Shown one piece after another: positions 23,901-34,702 of a DNA stretch of 64,000 nt (the first letter of the stretch is position 1; every line of letters starts with the position of its first letter). The notes below the pieces were generated by a model. It worked only from the letters and a program-made list of their open reading frames with translations, had not been told where the DNA came from and made no database searches. Origin of the DNA: Endomychus coccineus (lineage: Eukaryota > Arthropoda > Insecta > Coleoptera > Endomychidae); contig OY294067.1 of NCBI GenBank assembly GCA_958510875.1, positions 58,974,039 to 59,038,038 on the forward strand, in the 5' to 3' direction. A program made the translations under genes and the position numbers.

Positions 23901-24212
23901 GTGGCTTTAAGTCTTGCTGTTACAGAGGCTTGTTGGCTCCGTAAACTCTTGGCGGATTTTAATTTTGAGATTAATGAACCTATTTCTATCTACGAAGATA
24001 ATCGAGCAGCCATTTGTCTAGCCAATAGTCCTGAGAATAATAAAAGACTCAAGCATTTAGATATTAAGTTCCATTTTATCAAAGAAAAAATAGATGAAGG
24101 TGTTGTGAAAATTGTTTATGTTCAAACAGAAGATCAATTAGCAGACTTATTCACAAAACCTTTATCCAGAATAAAGTTTGAGAAATTTAGGTTAGAATTA
24201 GGTATGGAATAA
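20919..24212 (+). CDS. pol: copia-type Pol polyprotein (zinc knuckle, PR, IN, RT, RNase H)
   Basis: 1,097 codons, open from 20877 and lacking an ATG near its start, so expression must depend on Gag translation. Domains in order: two CCHC-like knuckles (CYSCGRPGHYAKDC near residue 35, then CRICKKTNHKEENC); aspartic protease with DSG near 110; integrase with an HHCC zinc site (about 240-277), first aspartate in HSDLCGPF (about 300), second in RSDYG (about 363) and glutamate in QNGRAERD (about 400); reverse transcriptase with FKARLVARGFQQ and YVDD (about 782); RNase H with YVDSDWGG (about 948), TESEYVAL and EDNRAA; and the typical end QLADLFTKPL. All catalytic motifs seen are intact. The stop lies 47 bp before the 3' LTR. 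Confidence 0.96.
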   Translation: MNNKCDAEETLAFRTEDRRTKDNAYKKSSQQERKCYSCGRPGHYAKDCRSKNKTMCRICKKTNHKEENCFFKKKEGGSSATYFRNNKNEESKVALLSHCLASQCEEFIVDSGCTSHMTNNEKLFSYIEERKSDVLVAKKNEKMQAVGRGKIVGEKCVLNNVLLVPDLSKNLLSVNAVIENGGEVLFKENKVVVSKNNKEILNGVKEENGLYIIKLFKSQEENAIAENETEECYAIESLTDWHKKLVHINFEQIRKALQKHGINYKDEENPHCTDCLLGKQHRLPFHASDTRTKGKCELIHSDLCGPFEVTSLGGSRYFLLLKDDFSGYRCVYFLKNKSEVMEHFKNFLEMAETQTGNKIQKLRSDYGLEFVNTELRRFLESKGIVHENSCPYTPEQNGRAERDMRTLVEAIRTMLHSKNLNKNMWAEALNAAVFVLNRVGCNAKRDDSPYKLWFDNDCDMKFFKEFGSKCAVHIPKQKRTKLDAKSEIGIFVGYSNTVKGYRVYFSDKNDVSIHRDVVFIPESDQKVIITENNQNKEKIITQQFGDIQEDNSNNEADDYNIEEEENIRRSRIRKKPNWMQDYDVSFYTETEQPITYEDAISSENSLKWKEAVDQELKVLKENNTWSEVPWPVDTKVIESKWVLKQKSDSEFKARLVARGFQQDCESEMYDIYAPVAKLTTFRMLLVVANVLKQPIHQMDVRAAFLYSDIENEVYMSLPGNNRNNSNIVCKLNKSIYGLKKSPKCWNKKFDSLMINNSFIRSQNDYCLYSKCCNKTKLYLLIYVDDVLILGTSKNEVDNLKNLLNKNFCMKDLGTISEYLGINIKQNLNQGYTELSQENYLRDVLKKFKMENCKSINTPLDANLDFKIFQTEDSDVKLQKMCRRIIGSIMFAALATRPDLCESISILSRFQSKANENLYKSLKRVLRYIQGTLDLKLIFKPEGNILTGYVDSDWGGDTTDRKSTTGFTFKMFNCTISWTSKKQQNVSISSTESEYVALSLAVTEACWLRKLLADFNFEINEPISIYEDNRAAICLANSPENNKRLKHLDIKFHFIKEKIDEGVVKIVYVQTEDQLADLFTKPLSRIKFEKFRLELGME

Positions 24213-24248
24213 TAATTTTGTATTGCCAAAATTGTAATAATAATTTTA

Positions 24249-24259
24249 TTGAGGGAACG
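24249..24259 (+). promoter_or_regulatory. polypurine tract
   Basis: A short purine-rich run (GAGGGAACG) immediately before the 3' LTR start at 24260, in the expected place for plus-strand priming. Confidence 0.7.
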
Positions 24260-24539
24260 TGTTGAAATAAACATATGCTTGACAATAAAATTATTAATAG
24301 TGTCTTCTATGCACTGGACGGCCATAGATATTGTTCTAGGTCATTTAATATATGTAATGTTATGGTTACTATGTAACTGTCTGTCAACAGTGTCAACGAG
24401 TCGTTTTGTATTGCTTCAATAGAATCTTTCATGTAACTAACCGCTTATCGCTATTATTATATTTCATCTTTATTTAACTGTTCAGTGCTCAATTAAAAAC
24501 TAATAAAAAACTGGGAGTTTTACTGCAATAATAACCTCA
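24260..24539 (+). repeat. 3' LTR of the copia-like element
   Basis: 280 bp, identical to the 5' LTR, followed by the second copy of the target duplication GATGT (24540-24544). Confidence 0.96.
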
Positions 24540-24544
24540 GATGT

Positions 24545-25215
24545 TTCTCTCAAATCACATTTATCTCATCTCTAACAAGGATCCTCAGAGAAACTATGTT
24601 TCTCACCCCCAAACTAATTTTCATTTAACGTAATTCAGCTCTAGCAAAAAATTTGCGCGTGGCAATATCTAACCTCTGGCATCAATCGTATGTTGCTATA
24701 ATTTTGGTCTTATAACTGTTAGGTAGGGAATGATTGGTATATTCACAAGGGTAATTAGGTTTTTCTAGAAAATTCTTGACTACCAGATTAATTCCGCTTT
24801 ATAATAGCACGCCTTGATGCCAACATTTTCTCAACCATTACATTGTATCTTTGGGGTTTGAGTTTAAGCCTTAAGCCTGCTCTGAACATGCCACCTGTAA
24901 TGGTTTCCTTCACTCGAGCTCACCAGCGAAACGAGGGAGCTGCAGAACTACCGCTCGATATCTATGGTATGGTGTGAATACTCCATTGACAGAAATGCTA
25001 GAGAGACCAGAGCATGTAACGTCATCTTCCCGGAAGGTATCCCATCAAGATAACTCAATACAATGTGAAACATGGACTGAAAATGTAACCTAGTGTCAAG
25101 ATGGTGGCACCAACCGGTGTATTTAGCCCAATTTTAGCAAAACGTGGATAAAACGTCACGTGGATCGATAGAGCTTAACGCGCCTTAATGAGGTTATAAA
25201 CTACCTAAATATACT
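24545..25215. other. non-coding or unrecognised repeat
   Basis: No reading frame or motif that I can support. Composition at 24850-25150 is less AT-rich than the flanks and leads directly into a LINE remnant, so part of it may be eroded upstream LINE sequence. Confidence 0.35.
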
Positions 25216-25665
25216 CCCGACGTACAATGCGACTTCAGACAAGGTCATAGTACGATACACCGGGAAACATCATAGACGCGAAAAACAAGAAAAAAGCAAC
25301 CAAGACAGTATTCTTGGATGTTTCGAAGGAATTTGATAAAGTTTGGCAAGCAGAACTCATTCAAAAGATACACAAATACAGAATTCCCATAGCTTTCCTG
25401 TCAGAACGGACTTTTCGAACAAACATAAATGACGCACGGAGCGTATTCAAACATATGAAAGCTGGAGTGCCACAGGAAAAAATCCTAGGCCCAGTACTTT
25501 ATAATTATGAACAGCAGACGTACCGAAAATAAACGGAATAGACCTAGCGCAATACGCAGATGACACTGCTGCATATTGCAACTCATATAAGCCGATTGTA
25601 AATGTTACCAAACCACAGAATTTCGTCAAAAAACTAGAAACATGGCTAGATTTGGTCTACCGATC
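25216..25665 (+). pseudogene. jockey-like LINE reverse transcriptase fragment
   Basis: Palm-domain motifs appear in several frames: an F-R-x-GHSTIHR block near 25225, VFLDVSKEFDKVW at 25310, SERTFR, the AGVPQ...ILGPVLYN block at 25465-25505, then after a frameshift QYADDTAAYC near 25555 and KKLETWLDL. The catalytic YADD is still readable, but there are at least two frameshifts and a missing segment before SERTF. The copy is truncated at both ends. It is a different subfamily from the 16 kb copy. Confidence 0.8.
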
Positions 25666-26914
25666 CACAGAACGCTTTTTCAATGTTTTTCCTGAATACA
25701 ATATACTATACTGGTAGTCCTAGAGAAACCTAATCACATGTCTTATGTTCTAAAGTTGAAGAAGTAAAAATAGAACTGATATAATTTAATTTTAACAATA
25801 AAAGCTAACGAATATTTGATTAACCACACTCTGGCATTATCAAAGCGTACGAGTTATGAACTAAAGCTACATGTAAAATTAAGTCCTTAAATATTACGAT
25901 TCAAAACTGTTAAATATATTTGGGAAGTGGATATACTTATATTTTATTCCCTACTTTTACGATTTGTAGGTAAAATCTTAATCCGATTTGTAATGCTATT
26001 GTCTTCGACGAACCATTCGTGTTGTCTATAAAATTAATCTGAGCTTTACCCCAAACAAATGATGATTAACAATAGGCAGATATCTTTACTCTAAATAACC
26101 GAGGTCAAGCTGAGACATAAGAAATGACAAGGATTCAAATTCTGTAATTAAAATTATGTCGAGTACTTAGCAAATAATATTTGGAATTCCTTTGAAGAAT
26201 TATTTTTCATTGTTTCTACCACACAATTATAATTTCGTCAGTGAACATTCAACATCATATTACTATTGTTTTGTATATGTATATCGATACATTTGTTTTG
26301 GAATTTGTATAGAAATCACCAACTTATGTTTATAACATCTTCCTACAAACACAAAATGTACATTCAAAATTTCTTGTAATTATTCCTTACCATTCTATTT
26401 TCCATATGCAATCTTATAGCACATACAGTTGTAACACCTATGTGCATCCAACAGATTTTATCTGGTAAATGACATATTTTCACTTATATTTTTAGAAAAT
26501 GTATTTATAAGTGTATATGTTGTATATTTTCACTTATTAGTATTATTATCATCTTATATATTAATAGCGTATTATACCAATTCGATAGAGAAAAATAAGT
26601 GAGGTAAGTAGGTTGGTGGTTGAGGTATCGTTCGAAAGGGGCTCGACTGTGTGTGCTAAAAGCTCTAACAAATAAAAAATTGTGTGGTATGTCCAGGATG
26701 GGCCACTGGAAATTGTAAAAAGGGCGCAACTATCAGTACAGGAAAAGCGCGCAACTGTCAACACTTTAAAGCATGACGGGTGGTAGACCCCTGGTCGCCG
26801 TGCGTAAACGAAAACTGTCACTGGGAGTGACTGGGATAGTTAGTAGACCGGTTTCGGCTGAGGTACCACTACTTATTATTATTACTACAGAAACTTGTTT
26901 GTAATCTATCTCCA
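25666..26914. other. 1.2 kb without recognisable genes
   Basis: AT-rich with a less AT-rich patch at 26600-26850. Overlapping minus-strand frames at 26505-26821 show no motif. Nothing else supported. Confidence 0.4.
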
Positions 26915-27010
26915 AAGTATATTTCACCACTTGTCGACAACTTTACAAATAACAAATAATTACCGACGCCCATCTCTCAATTTGTAATACATCCAACTTC
27001 GAATTGTAAT
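26915..27010 (+). pseudogene. Penelope-like element 3' fragment
   Basis: Closely resembles 17005-17102: TTTCACCACTTGTCGACAA, then CTCAATTTGTA and AATATTTAAG in the same order. It lacks the upstream part and is followed by LINE debris, as in the 16 kb cluster. Confidence 0.5.
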
Positions 27011-27019
27011 ATTTAAGTA

Positions 27020-27995
27020 TATCCATGATCGATGTCACCGCCAACAACACCCTATCATCTAATCTAGCCTAGCGCAAAACCTACGCCGCAGAAACTTAGT
27101 TATTCCATGCCAAGTGCTTGACATCTTAGCAGGTCCTTAACATCTACAAAGTACAGATTCACACGTTTGGTCTTGGCACCAAGATTATTCCTGTTCCATA
27201 TGCTTGCTGTGAAAGTGACCTCCTGTCTCATCTACAGCTTAATAGATGATGGTACATTTAAAACGCTTTCTCATCTACAGACCCTATATCCTCCAATGTA
27301 GATCTGGCAAATATTTTGGAAGAGGGATTTCATAATCTAGTAGAGTTTAATGCAACCAAAACTCACGCTTGTATTCTCTCCAGGGAGGCGGATCCCACAA
27401 TCTTTAATATGATGAATATACCTATATGAAGTTCGCAATATCCATGTTCGATATCACCGCCAACTGAACCCTCCTAGGTTGTCCTAGGACAAATACTTGA
27501 TCTTCTAGCCGGGCAATATCATAAGCAGCTCCTCATAATCTACAAAGCACAGTTGCGACATTTCCTAGAGTACTGTTCACATTTGGAATGAAGCACCCAA
27601 ACATACGCTAACACACTCAGATTCTGTTCAGAACAAATCTATATTCGTCTGATTAGTGATCGCAGATTTCAAATCATTGACCTCTCTAGAACCTCTTCCA
27701 TAGATATTTGAATGTTCGGTGCTTTTCAGAAATTCTCGTCTGTTATTCCACCATTATAGATTCCAAATAGGCAGTTTAGATGAGCTCACAATGGCCACCC
27801 TTTCAATGTTAGGCTCGAGACCTGCAGAATACAGAGCTCCGCTATACCAAACTCAATTTTTCTATCGAACCCCGAAGGAGCTCTTTGCCTAGTGAGATAT
27901 GTCCTGATGACCAGCAGTTCTCCCAATCTTCCACCTTTGTCTCACTCTATGTTCCATAAATATTATAGGTTTTCCTCTCGTGCAGTCAAACGATA
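27020..27995 (+). pseudogene. LINE remnants, rearranged copy of the 16 kb family
   Basis: Two partly repeated pieces of the same LINE as at 15861-16835. Piece one (about 27020-27180) matches its thumb region. Piece two (about 27215-27990) restarts further upstream (ATTTTGGAAGAGGGATTTCA ~ 16070) and runs to the 3' end (GGTTTTCCTCTCGTGCAGTC). Many frameshifts and stops; no open frame of note. The order shows a duplication or two independent insertions. Confidence 0.65.
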
Positions 27996-28044
27996 CCAAA
28001 CTAAACTTAATGTTATATGTAGCTTTAGTTTACAACTCCTACAC

Positions 28045-28075
28045 TTTGATAATGCCATAGCCAGTGGTGTGAAAT
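28045..28075 (+). ncRNA. hammerhead-like core, variant TTGATAA box (degenerate)
   Basis: TTGATAA, spacer T, a GCCA/TGGT hairpin, two extra bases, then GAAAT. Upstream sequence resembles the flank of the core at 17144. The extra bases before GAAA would disrupt the core, so probably decayed. Confidence 0.25.
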
Positions 28076-30545
28076 AAATAGTTGTTAACATTAATTTCTA
28101 AAATTAATTAATTTTATTACTTCAATTTTATAAAGTTTAAAATTGTGTCATCACGTGAACATAGAAACTGTAGACAAAGATATCCTTATCACTCTTGTGG
28201 ATAACAAATAACAAGTAATTTATCAATTTGTCAATTATTAGATTATATTATATTCTCCCCATTAGAGCATTGCTTGTCTCTATTTAACCCATCGCTGTAT
28301 ACTTGACGTAGAAAACATCCTATAAAAATTCAGTATTATGAATCATTTGAATGCTCATGGGTATCAGTTATATTGTATAGTCACTATCCCAAATTAGATG
28401 ATGTGACTCATATTAATAGCCTAGAACTAAAAAATAGAATAATTCCTTTCAACTATAGTTTTTGGGATTTTCACCAATAATTATTATTCATCAACCAAAG
28501 CACCTATTACAAAACAGATCTTTGGAATGTTATTCTTACATAAGAATATGTTGATTGTCATAAAACCATTAATATTCTGAAGTATTGTAAAAAAATTTTG
28601 AACAGTCATGTGTCAATCAATTCGACAGTGTTTCGCACAAACCTGCTTCAAAACTTATTCGGCAGAATAGAATGTCCATTCATTCTGTCTGCCGTTAACT
28701 AACAACAATAAGGTTTGTATTCGAACTCCTCAAAGAAGAAAATGGCCGTATACTATGGGGATAGTTGAACATTGAAAATAAGGTTCATAAATGAGCTCCT
28801 GCTGGATGTTATAGAACGGAATTAGGATTGCTTCAGCGAATAGACTAGATTAAATCAGTAAACATCATCAAACATGAAAATAGATTCTTTACGAGGATCG
28901 AATATTTCCTCTCACAAATAACAAAAGGACGAATATCTCATTGATCGAAATGAGGAAGTGAGATACAAGTTGTAGGTGTGGATTTGCCCCGATAAATCAC
29001 CTCTCAATGACCACTATGACCTTTGTTAGAGAACGCAATTTTTGGTAATAGTCAAATCAAAAGCATTATGTAACATTATAGTCCGAGCACTGTAAGAAAA
29101 GATCCTATCTCATTTTAGAATCGAATAGATTGCATCACAACATCCCCTGTAAATATAATACAACCGGAAATACGATGAATGACATATTTGTCGATGCTCG
29201 GATATAGGCAAAGGTTTCTGATAACCACCCAGAATGAATTCTGAAGCTTAGGCTTCCATACGCGACAATTATAATTGGTAGCAAATTTCCGATAAAACAA
29301 AATTCGACTCATCTTTGCTTCATCCGATATCTACTCACTGGATGGTAAGCCCTACGGAAGTACCTTTTACTCATATTCTAGCTCTTTTCATTTCGTTCCT
29401 TCAAAGTATTTTAAGTGTCGCGCCCTACTCTCCACCCCCGCGAACGTCAAAAGTCACAGTTCAGTAAATAGCTATAGATCTTCCGCCTAACTGGTTTACA
29501 TCCTTAATACGCACCAAATTATATAAGTATTGAGCAAAAGGGGCTCAGTTGTATGTCTAGAAAAGATATCAAATGTAAGTGTTCTTATGTTCAGTGTATG
29601 TTATATGAATCAATCACAGTTGCCAAGATATGCTAATATAGTTAACAGATATTACTAATATTATTCAATTCCTAATACTATCTACTACTGCTACAATATA
29701 TTGCTCTAGTTTAATTTTTTTTTTGCAAATCTACATTTGAAAAGCATAGAGAAATGGAATTTGAACTCAACAATGGGATATTTAAGATTATATTTTTTAC
29801 ACCTGAATGATATCATAAAGATAATTCAGATTGTATACTAGGAATGCAACGGTTCAATCACAAAAAATATTGTAATGGTATCCCAGAACTATTTTGGTTT
29901 GATCCTAAAAAAGTAGTGCGCACTGAGTCATCCCCGTGAAAAGGTTTTCATCTATCAAAAGAATAAAAACAATTTTCCTGTAGGTTTTATCACTTACAAT
30001 GATAAGTATAGAAACACTAACATGACAATAGACACAAATGTACGTATAAATTATTTATAGTCAAATATAAGCTAAAAACAAAAAATGAAGAAATACATGA
30101 ACGAAATTAAATAATTGGTATATTAATTAAAATTTCTTCATGCGGGAGTATCACAGAGCGGTGCACGAGAGTGGATTGAAGGGGACTTTTATATTATCAA
30201 GATATCAAAAATATTCCTGAAGTACAAATCCAATTGATCGTTCAAAATTTTACTGTTATTTTTTATTACTCAATATTCCTACTGATTATAGGGTTTTCCA
30301 AACCTTTACTGTGATTATGAAATATTCTAATTTAGTTCAAAATTAAATTTTCACTTATAGAACCGAAATAGTGTGATGAGGAATTGGATATTTTGTAAGA
30401 GGTTGTTAATGGCTATAACCTTAATTATATTCAATTTTTTGTTAATTTCTTCTCCGTGGAGAGAGGAATGAGTGAAAAAGCTCTAGGTATCAATGAATTA
30501 AATGGACTTATTTGTCACTACAAAGTGTAGGAGGAATTAGCGGCA
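28076..30545. other. 2.5 kb without recognisable genes
   Basis: No supported exon, RNA gene or element. Nothing in either strand resembles the slo exons that would be expected next. Confidence 0.4.
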
Positions 30546-30555
30546 GATATCTTTG

Positions 30556-31123
30556 GAAGTAGGTTTTCTATAAATGTTGAGGGTAATGATATTATTGTTG
30601 TTTTGATATACTTTTGAAGAAAGACAATACATCATGTACGTGTCAAAACAATTTTTAGATTGAGCGGAATCCATTAATGTTTCTTCAATGAAATACATGG
30701 AGATGTCTGCCAAAATAGGACTTCACTAAATAGTTTCGCCTGAGGCAAAGATATACAAATAATAATACAAATTTCACATTCATTGGGAAGGGTATTTGAA
30801 ACTTGGAAAAAAACATATTCATTCCTGGTTTAGAATAGTAAATGATGTTTTATCCTTCATGATTCATTAAGATAAATGAATGTTTGAATGTCCTATCTTT
30901 TATCGATAGTATCCACCCTTACATTAATTCCACTTCGGAGTCAGAGAAAGAAAACAAAATAAGTTTCTCTGACTTTTTCCTCACATACCATAATAATATC
31001 ATTACCCTCAACATTTATAGAAAACCTACTTTCATAACTATAGCGAATTCCCGCTATAGTCCCCATAACCACAACTTAACAGTATATAATTCAATGATAC
31101 ATAGACTTTTAACAACATTTTAA
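30556..31123 (+). pseudogene. Penelope-like RT fragment with an inverted internal copy
   Basis: Frame 30884-31123 contains ISFSDFFLTYHNN, then LNIYRKPTF and a histidine-rich segment (SPHNHNLTVYNSMIHR). This is the C-terminal part of Penelope-like RTs, which read F-L-D-L-x-I-x-R then Y-R-K-P-T-F. About 40 bp of it (30990-31032) recur as a perfect reverse complement at 30556-30598. The inverted piece indicates a rearranged or template-switched insertion. The core RT domain is absent. Confidence 0.65.
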
Positions 31124-31298
31124 CGAAGAATTAAATAATATAATCGAAGTGATAGCCATCAACATTTGATTTAATTTGTTTTTGGCTTGGGACGGTTTTG
31201 GTGCTTACTTGTTGAAAACCCATATGTATAGTTTTAATAAGAAATTCACTCATAATAAATTTTCACAAACTTTGTTTTTATTAAATAAAACGTGACGT

Positions 31299-31325
31299 GT
31301 TTTACCACACGGTGGTTTTATCAAA
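31299..31325 (-). ncRNA. hammerhead-like core, variant TTGATAA box
   Basis: Minus strand: TTGATAA, spacer A, perfect ACCAC/GTGGT hairpin with loop CGT, then AAAAC (G12 appears as A). It lies in the inverted left terminal repeat and is the partner of the core at 32295. Confidence 0.3.
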
Positions 31326-31518
31326 CAATGGTTTTACAAACTATGGTTGTTTACTTAAATATTAAAATTAAGATTAAGAAAGAGGTGTGAGTGAGGTACA
31401 TGTACAGTAGGATAAGAGTTACTTACAAATAAATTAAATAATGGAAAATTGGTAAAGTCTTTCTGATCAGTTAAGAGGTTTCCTGGATTTTTAAACTTAT
31501 GAATTTCAATTTTGTTGT

Positions 31519-32150
31519 TTGTTGTTGTTCAATACTTTACTTTTAACTGACTTATCGATTCAACAATCTTTAATTTATTTTTTGCTTTATGTGTCAGAAT
31601 TAAATTATCATGAGAAATTTTCAATTATTAAACAGATAGCAACTAATAACGGGTATAACGAAAATATTGTGATTGATTTACTTAAGAAAAAAGATTATAA
31701 TGAAGCAATGAAGTTAGTTCACCCTAGTACAGTCAAGACTCATAATTGTAGTTCAATAATGTATGTAGGTGAACTTTCTGATAATGTATGCAATTTACTT
31801 AAAAAACACAATATTACCACCACATCTTTTAGAACAAATAATAATGTTGGCAAATATATTAAAAACAAAAAAGATCAGAATAAAAAAGATCAAGAATCAA
31901 GAGTAAACAAGGTAGAGATTGTGATAAATTCTATATAGGCCAGACAGGAAGATCTTTCAAAACTAGAATTAAAGAACATTTTAATTTGAACAAAGGAGAT
32001 TCAACAGTTGTAAACCGTATTTAAGAAAATGATCATCATTTTAAAGATGATTTTGAGATTCTCCATAGGTTAGTTTAAAGTAAAGTATTAAACAACTTAG
32101 AGAAAATTGAACTTAATAAGCTTAAAAATATGGGAAGCTTTTTCAATGAT
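31519..32150 (+). pseudogene. Penelope-like ORF C-terminus with GIY-YIG endonuclease
   Basis: The 139-codon frame (31519-31938) holds a linker ending in NNNVGKYIKNKK. At about 31915 the frame must shift by one base. It then reads DCDKFYIGQTGRSFKTRIKEH, the start of a GIY-YIG nuclease (Y-I-G-Q-T-G, then the R-x-x-E/KEH motif). Downstream residues continue with in-frame stops to about 32150. The RT domain is missing, so this is a 5'-truncated copy. Its frameshift and stops make it non-functional. Confidence 0.75.
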
Positions 32151-32294
32151 CAGAAAGACTTTACTAATTCTCCATTTTGAAATTTATTTGTGAGTAACTC
32201 TTATCCTGCTGTACATCACGTACCTCACTCGTCTCACTCTTCTTAATTTTAATTCTAATATTTAAGGAATGAACCATAGTTGGTAGAACCACTG

Positions 32295-32321
32295 TATGAT
32301 AAAGCCACTGTGTGGTGAAAC
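32295..32321 (+). ncRNA. hammerhead-like core, ATGATAA box
   Basis: ATGATAA, spacer A, perfect GCCAC/GTGGT hairpin (one G-T pair) with loop TGT, then GAAAC. Sits in the right terminal repeat of the PLE at 31246-32366. Position 8 is A and position 3 is A, so the covariant pair is lost here. Confidence 0.3.
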
Positions 32322-32741
32322 ATGTAATAAATTTTCACAAACATCGTTTTTATTAAACAAAACGTGACATTGATTTCAATCTGAATTGATTGATAGAAAA
32401 AAATCAGAACTCAACCGTTTCCATATTTATATATTGAAACATAATCTTATAGTAATCTCCAAAATCACAAAATAAATTATTGCGTATTTTGTTCAATGCT
32501 TGAAATAAAACAAATAAGATTGGTAATCGTTTATGAAGTAACATGTTTATACAGTGTGTTAACTCTTATACATTAAGAGATCAAGTCTTAATATATAGAA
32601 ATTGGATATAAGGAACATTTAGATCATATAGACTCAATAAAACAAATTAATCTTTTTCTAATCATATTTTAGAAACAGAGCATATCCTTCCAATTTTAGA
32701 TGAAGTTGAAAAATAAACTCCCTAGAATATGTAGAAAGGTT

Positions 32742-32744
<3 letters not shown>

Positions 32745-32797
<53 letters not shown>
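32745..32797. repeat. (AT)n microsatellite
   Basis: Uninterrupted AT dinucleotide run of about 53 bp. Confidence 0.98.
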
Positions 32798-32800
<3 letters not shown>

Positions 32801-33638
32801 GGTAATAAATATTCAACCGATCAATTATCATGATTTGTATTATATCATTATTTTCGATAACATAATATTTCCCTGTAATCCAATGGTCTGTTATACACCC
32901 GTATAAAAAAAAATATAATTACCAATTCCAATCGTTCAATTCTGTTCATCTATTTCCCCATATTCAAACTGCAATCCTGTTTGTTGTTTCCAGCTTTAAT
33001 TTGACTTAAAATATCTTATGGACCTTAATGTGTATTCATACATTTGTATCATTTTGAATATCACATTTATCGCAACTATCTATAGCCACTTTAGTGTTTT
33101 TATGAAAATGATAAAAAACAGTGTTATTATTAAATTAATATGACAAATTATCACAAATTTATGGCTTTCACTAGATTACTGAGATACTTTTAATTATGAA
33201 GATATGATCAGAGTTAATGAGTGAGGTTAAGATATTCTTACTGTCTTATAGAAACAACTTCAAATGTTGTTGAATACATTCCTGTTATGAAATGAAATTG
33301 ATCTCAATTAATACCAGAAATGTTTCGAGTAACTCAGTTTGTGCTCAACGCTTAGTACAGCAATTTATAATCTTATTATTGCATTCGAGAGGTATCAAAA
33401 AATTGTGTGTGCATGTATATGTGTGCATGTGATTCATAACGAAAAAATTAATGTTGCGTGAAACGTATTTTTTTTTTCATCAAGAGACTATGTTGGTTCG
33501 GTTTATTAAAAGAAGAAATTGCAAGGCAACAGCAGTTAACAGTTTTAGAAGCCGCACAAGCTCCAATTACATTGCCATAAGATATAGTGTTAGATAGATT
33601 CAGGAGAAAAACAATAAGCTAGCTTTGAAACAACTTAC
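32798..33638. other. slo intron sequence
   Basis: Downstream of the pore exon on the minus strand. No further slo exon or element could be identified. Confidence 0.45.
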
Positions 33639-33806
33639 CAAGCCGACGAGAAGAAAAAACACTAAAAAAGTCCTTCCTAGTACTGTATGACAATAAACGT
33701 CTCCATATCCCACGGTGGACATGGTTACAATTAAAAAGTAAACACAGGTCCAATATGGTAATGGATTCGGATTTCGAAAATCTAATGGATCGCCAGAATT
33801 CTCCAA
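33639..33806 (-). CDS. slo: slowpoke BK channel exon: pore and start of S6
   Basis: A 168-bp exon of exactly 56 codons, phase 0 at both ends. The acceptor is TTTGAATGTTTCAG at 33807-33820 and the donor GTAAGT begins at 33638. It encodes [10 protein letters not shown] (outer vestibule), the pore helix, the selectivity filter TVGYGDVYC and the start of S6 ([15 protein letters not shown]). Slo1 is the alpha subunit of the large-conductance potassium channel gated by voltage and calcium, acting in the plasma membrane of neurons and muscle. The filter and flanks match the insect Slo1 pattern rather than Shaker-type channels. The following exon (end of S6) was not found. Confidence 0.96.
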
Positions 33807-34702
33807 CTGAAACATTCAAATCATGAAGCTTAGTTTTAAGTTTTATCTGCTGTTAATTGATGGAGTTGATCAACTCTAAATGATAATAAGATCTTCGAAT
33901 TTGGGTCACAGCATTTCAGATTGCCGAATTTGAGCAATCTGAAACAGGGGCGGACTGGTGAGGCAAAGGCAAGGTGCGACTTAAACAATTAGAGGCCTCC
34001 TACCAGCAATGGTCAATTGAAATTATTTAATAAAGTAGATTTGATTTCCAGTACATGGCGTTGATACATCTAGGTTCGCCCAACATTTCCAAGTGTGGTA
34101 GTTATTTATACATCTGGTGGAGATGGTTGATCAGCTCATGATAAGAGCAAAACAACTGTCCGGAACTTATAGACGTGTTGTCACTGCAATTTTATCCCAT
34201 GAATATAATGAAGTTATTAGTATTAGTTACGATATAATCCATCGTCATATTTTCAACTTTCTGCCTCCTTTGTTCAACCATTTCCAAGAGGAGAGTAGTT
34301 CTAAATTTTCCATCTGCAAATACCTTGATGTTGGTAACCTTCATTTGAAATAGTTTTGAACTGAAGTAATTTTTCACGAAGTGATTCCGTATCAGAACTG
34401 GTTGTGGCATCAAAAACGATGGGTTACAGACAATTTTACCTAAAAACATCAACATAAACTCTTTTTCGCGAAACCACCAAGGAGTGTCTCCAAGTGTTGC
34501 AGCTTTTTGATTTTGCATTAGGAAGCTGAGCTATTCCATCGTACTAAAGAACCATCCTCTTGTACGATTCACTAAAGAATATTGCTGAACTATTCAGAAA
34601 TCTGAATAATTTTTTTGTTTCCAATCACAGCTGTCTGATATACACAGGTTTGAAATATGAGCGTAGCACCATATGTAAACACAGCTAGACCACTGAAATT
34701 TA

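Larger units (their letters stand above)
19955..24539 (+). mobile_element. Ty1/copia LTR retrotransposon, full length
   Basis: A 4,585-bp element with two 280-bp LTRs that are identical as far as I can read. They begin TGTTG and end CCTCA. The target duplication GATGT lies at 19950-19954 and 24540-24544. Internal order is primer site, gag, zinc knuckles, protease, integrase, reverse transcriptase, RNase H, polypurine tract. Integrase preceding RT defines the copia group. Identical LTRs imply very recent insertion. The only visible defect is the frame change between gag and pol at about 20920. Confidence 0.97.
31246..32366 (+). mobile_element. Penelope-like element with inverted terminal repeats
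   Basis: The terminal block 31350-31480 is repeated as its reverse complement at about 32140-32275, with GATCAGAAAGACTTTAC at its inner border. The segment ATAAATTTTCACAAAC to AAACGTGAC occurs in direct orientation at both outer ends (31255-31295 and 32328-32366). Between them lies a PLE coding remnant. Penelope elements are known for pseudo-LTRs in tandem or inverted arrangement, which this matches. Confidence 0.7.

Noticed and set aside
1..33638. Remaining slo exons (end of S6, RCK domains)
   Set aside because: Searched by eye for the conserved segments on the minus strand and found none; they may lie beyond the window.
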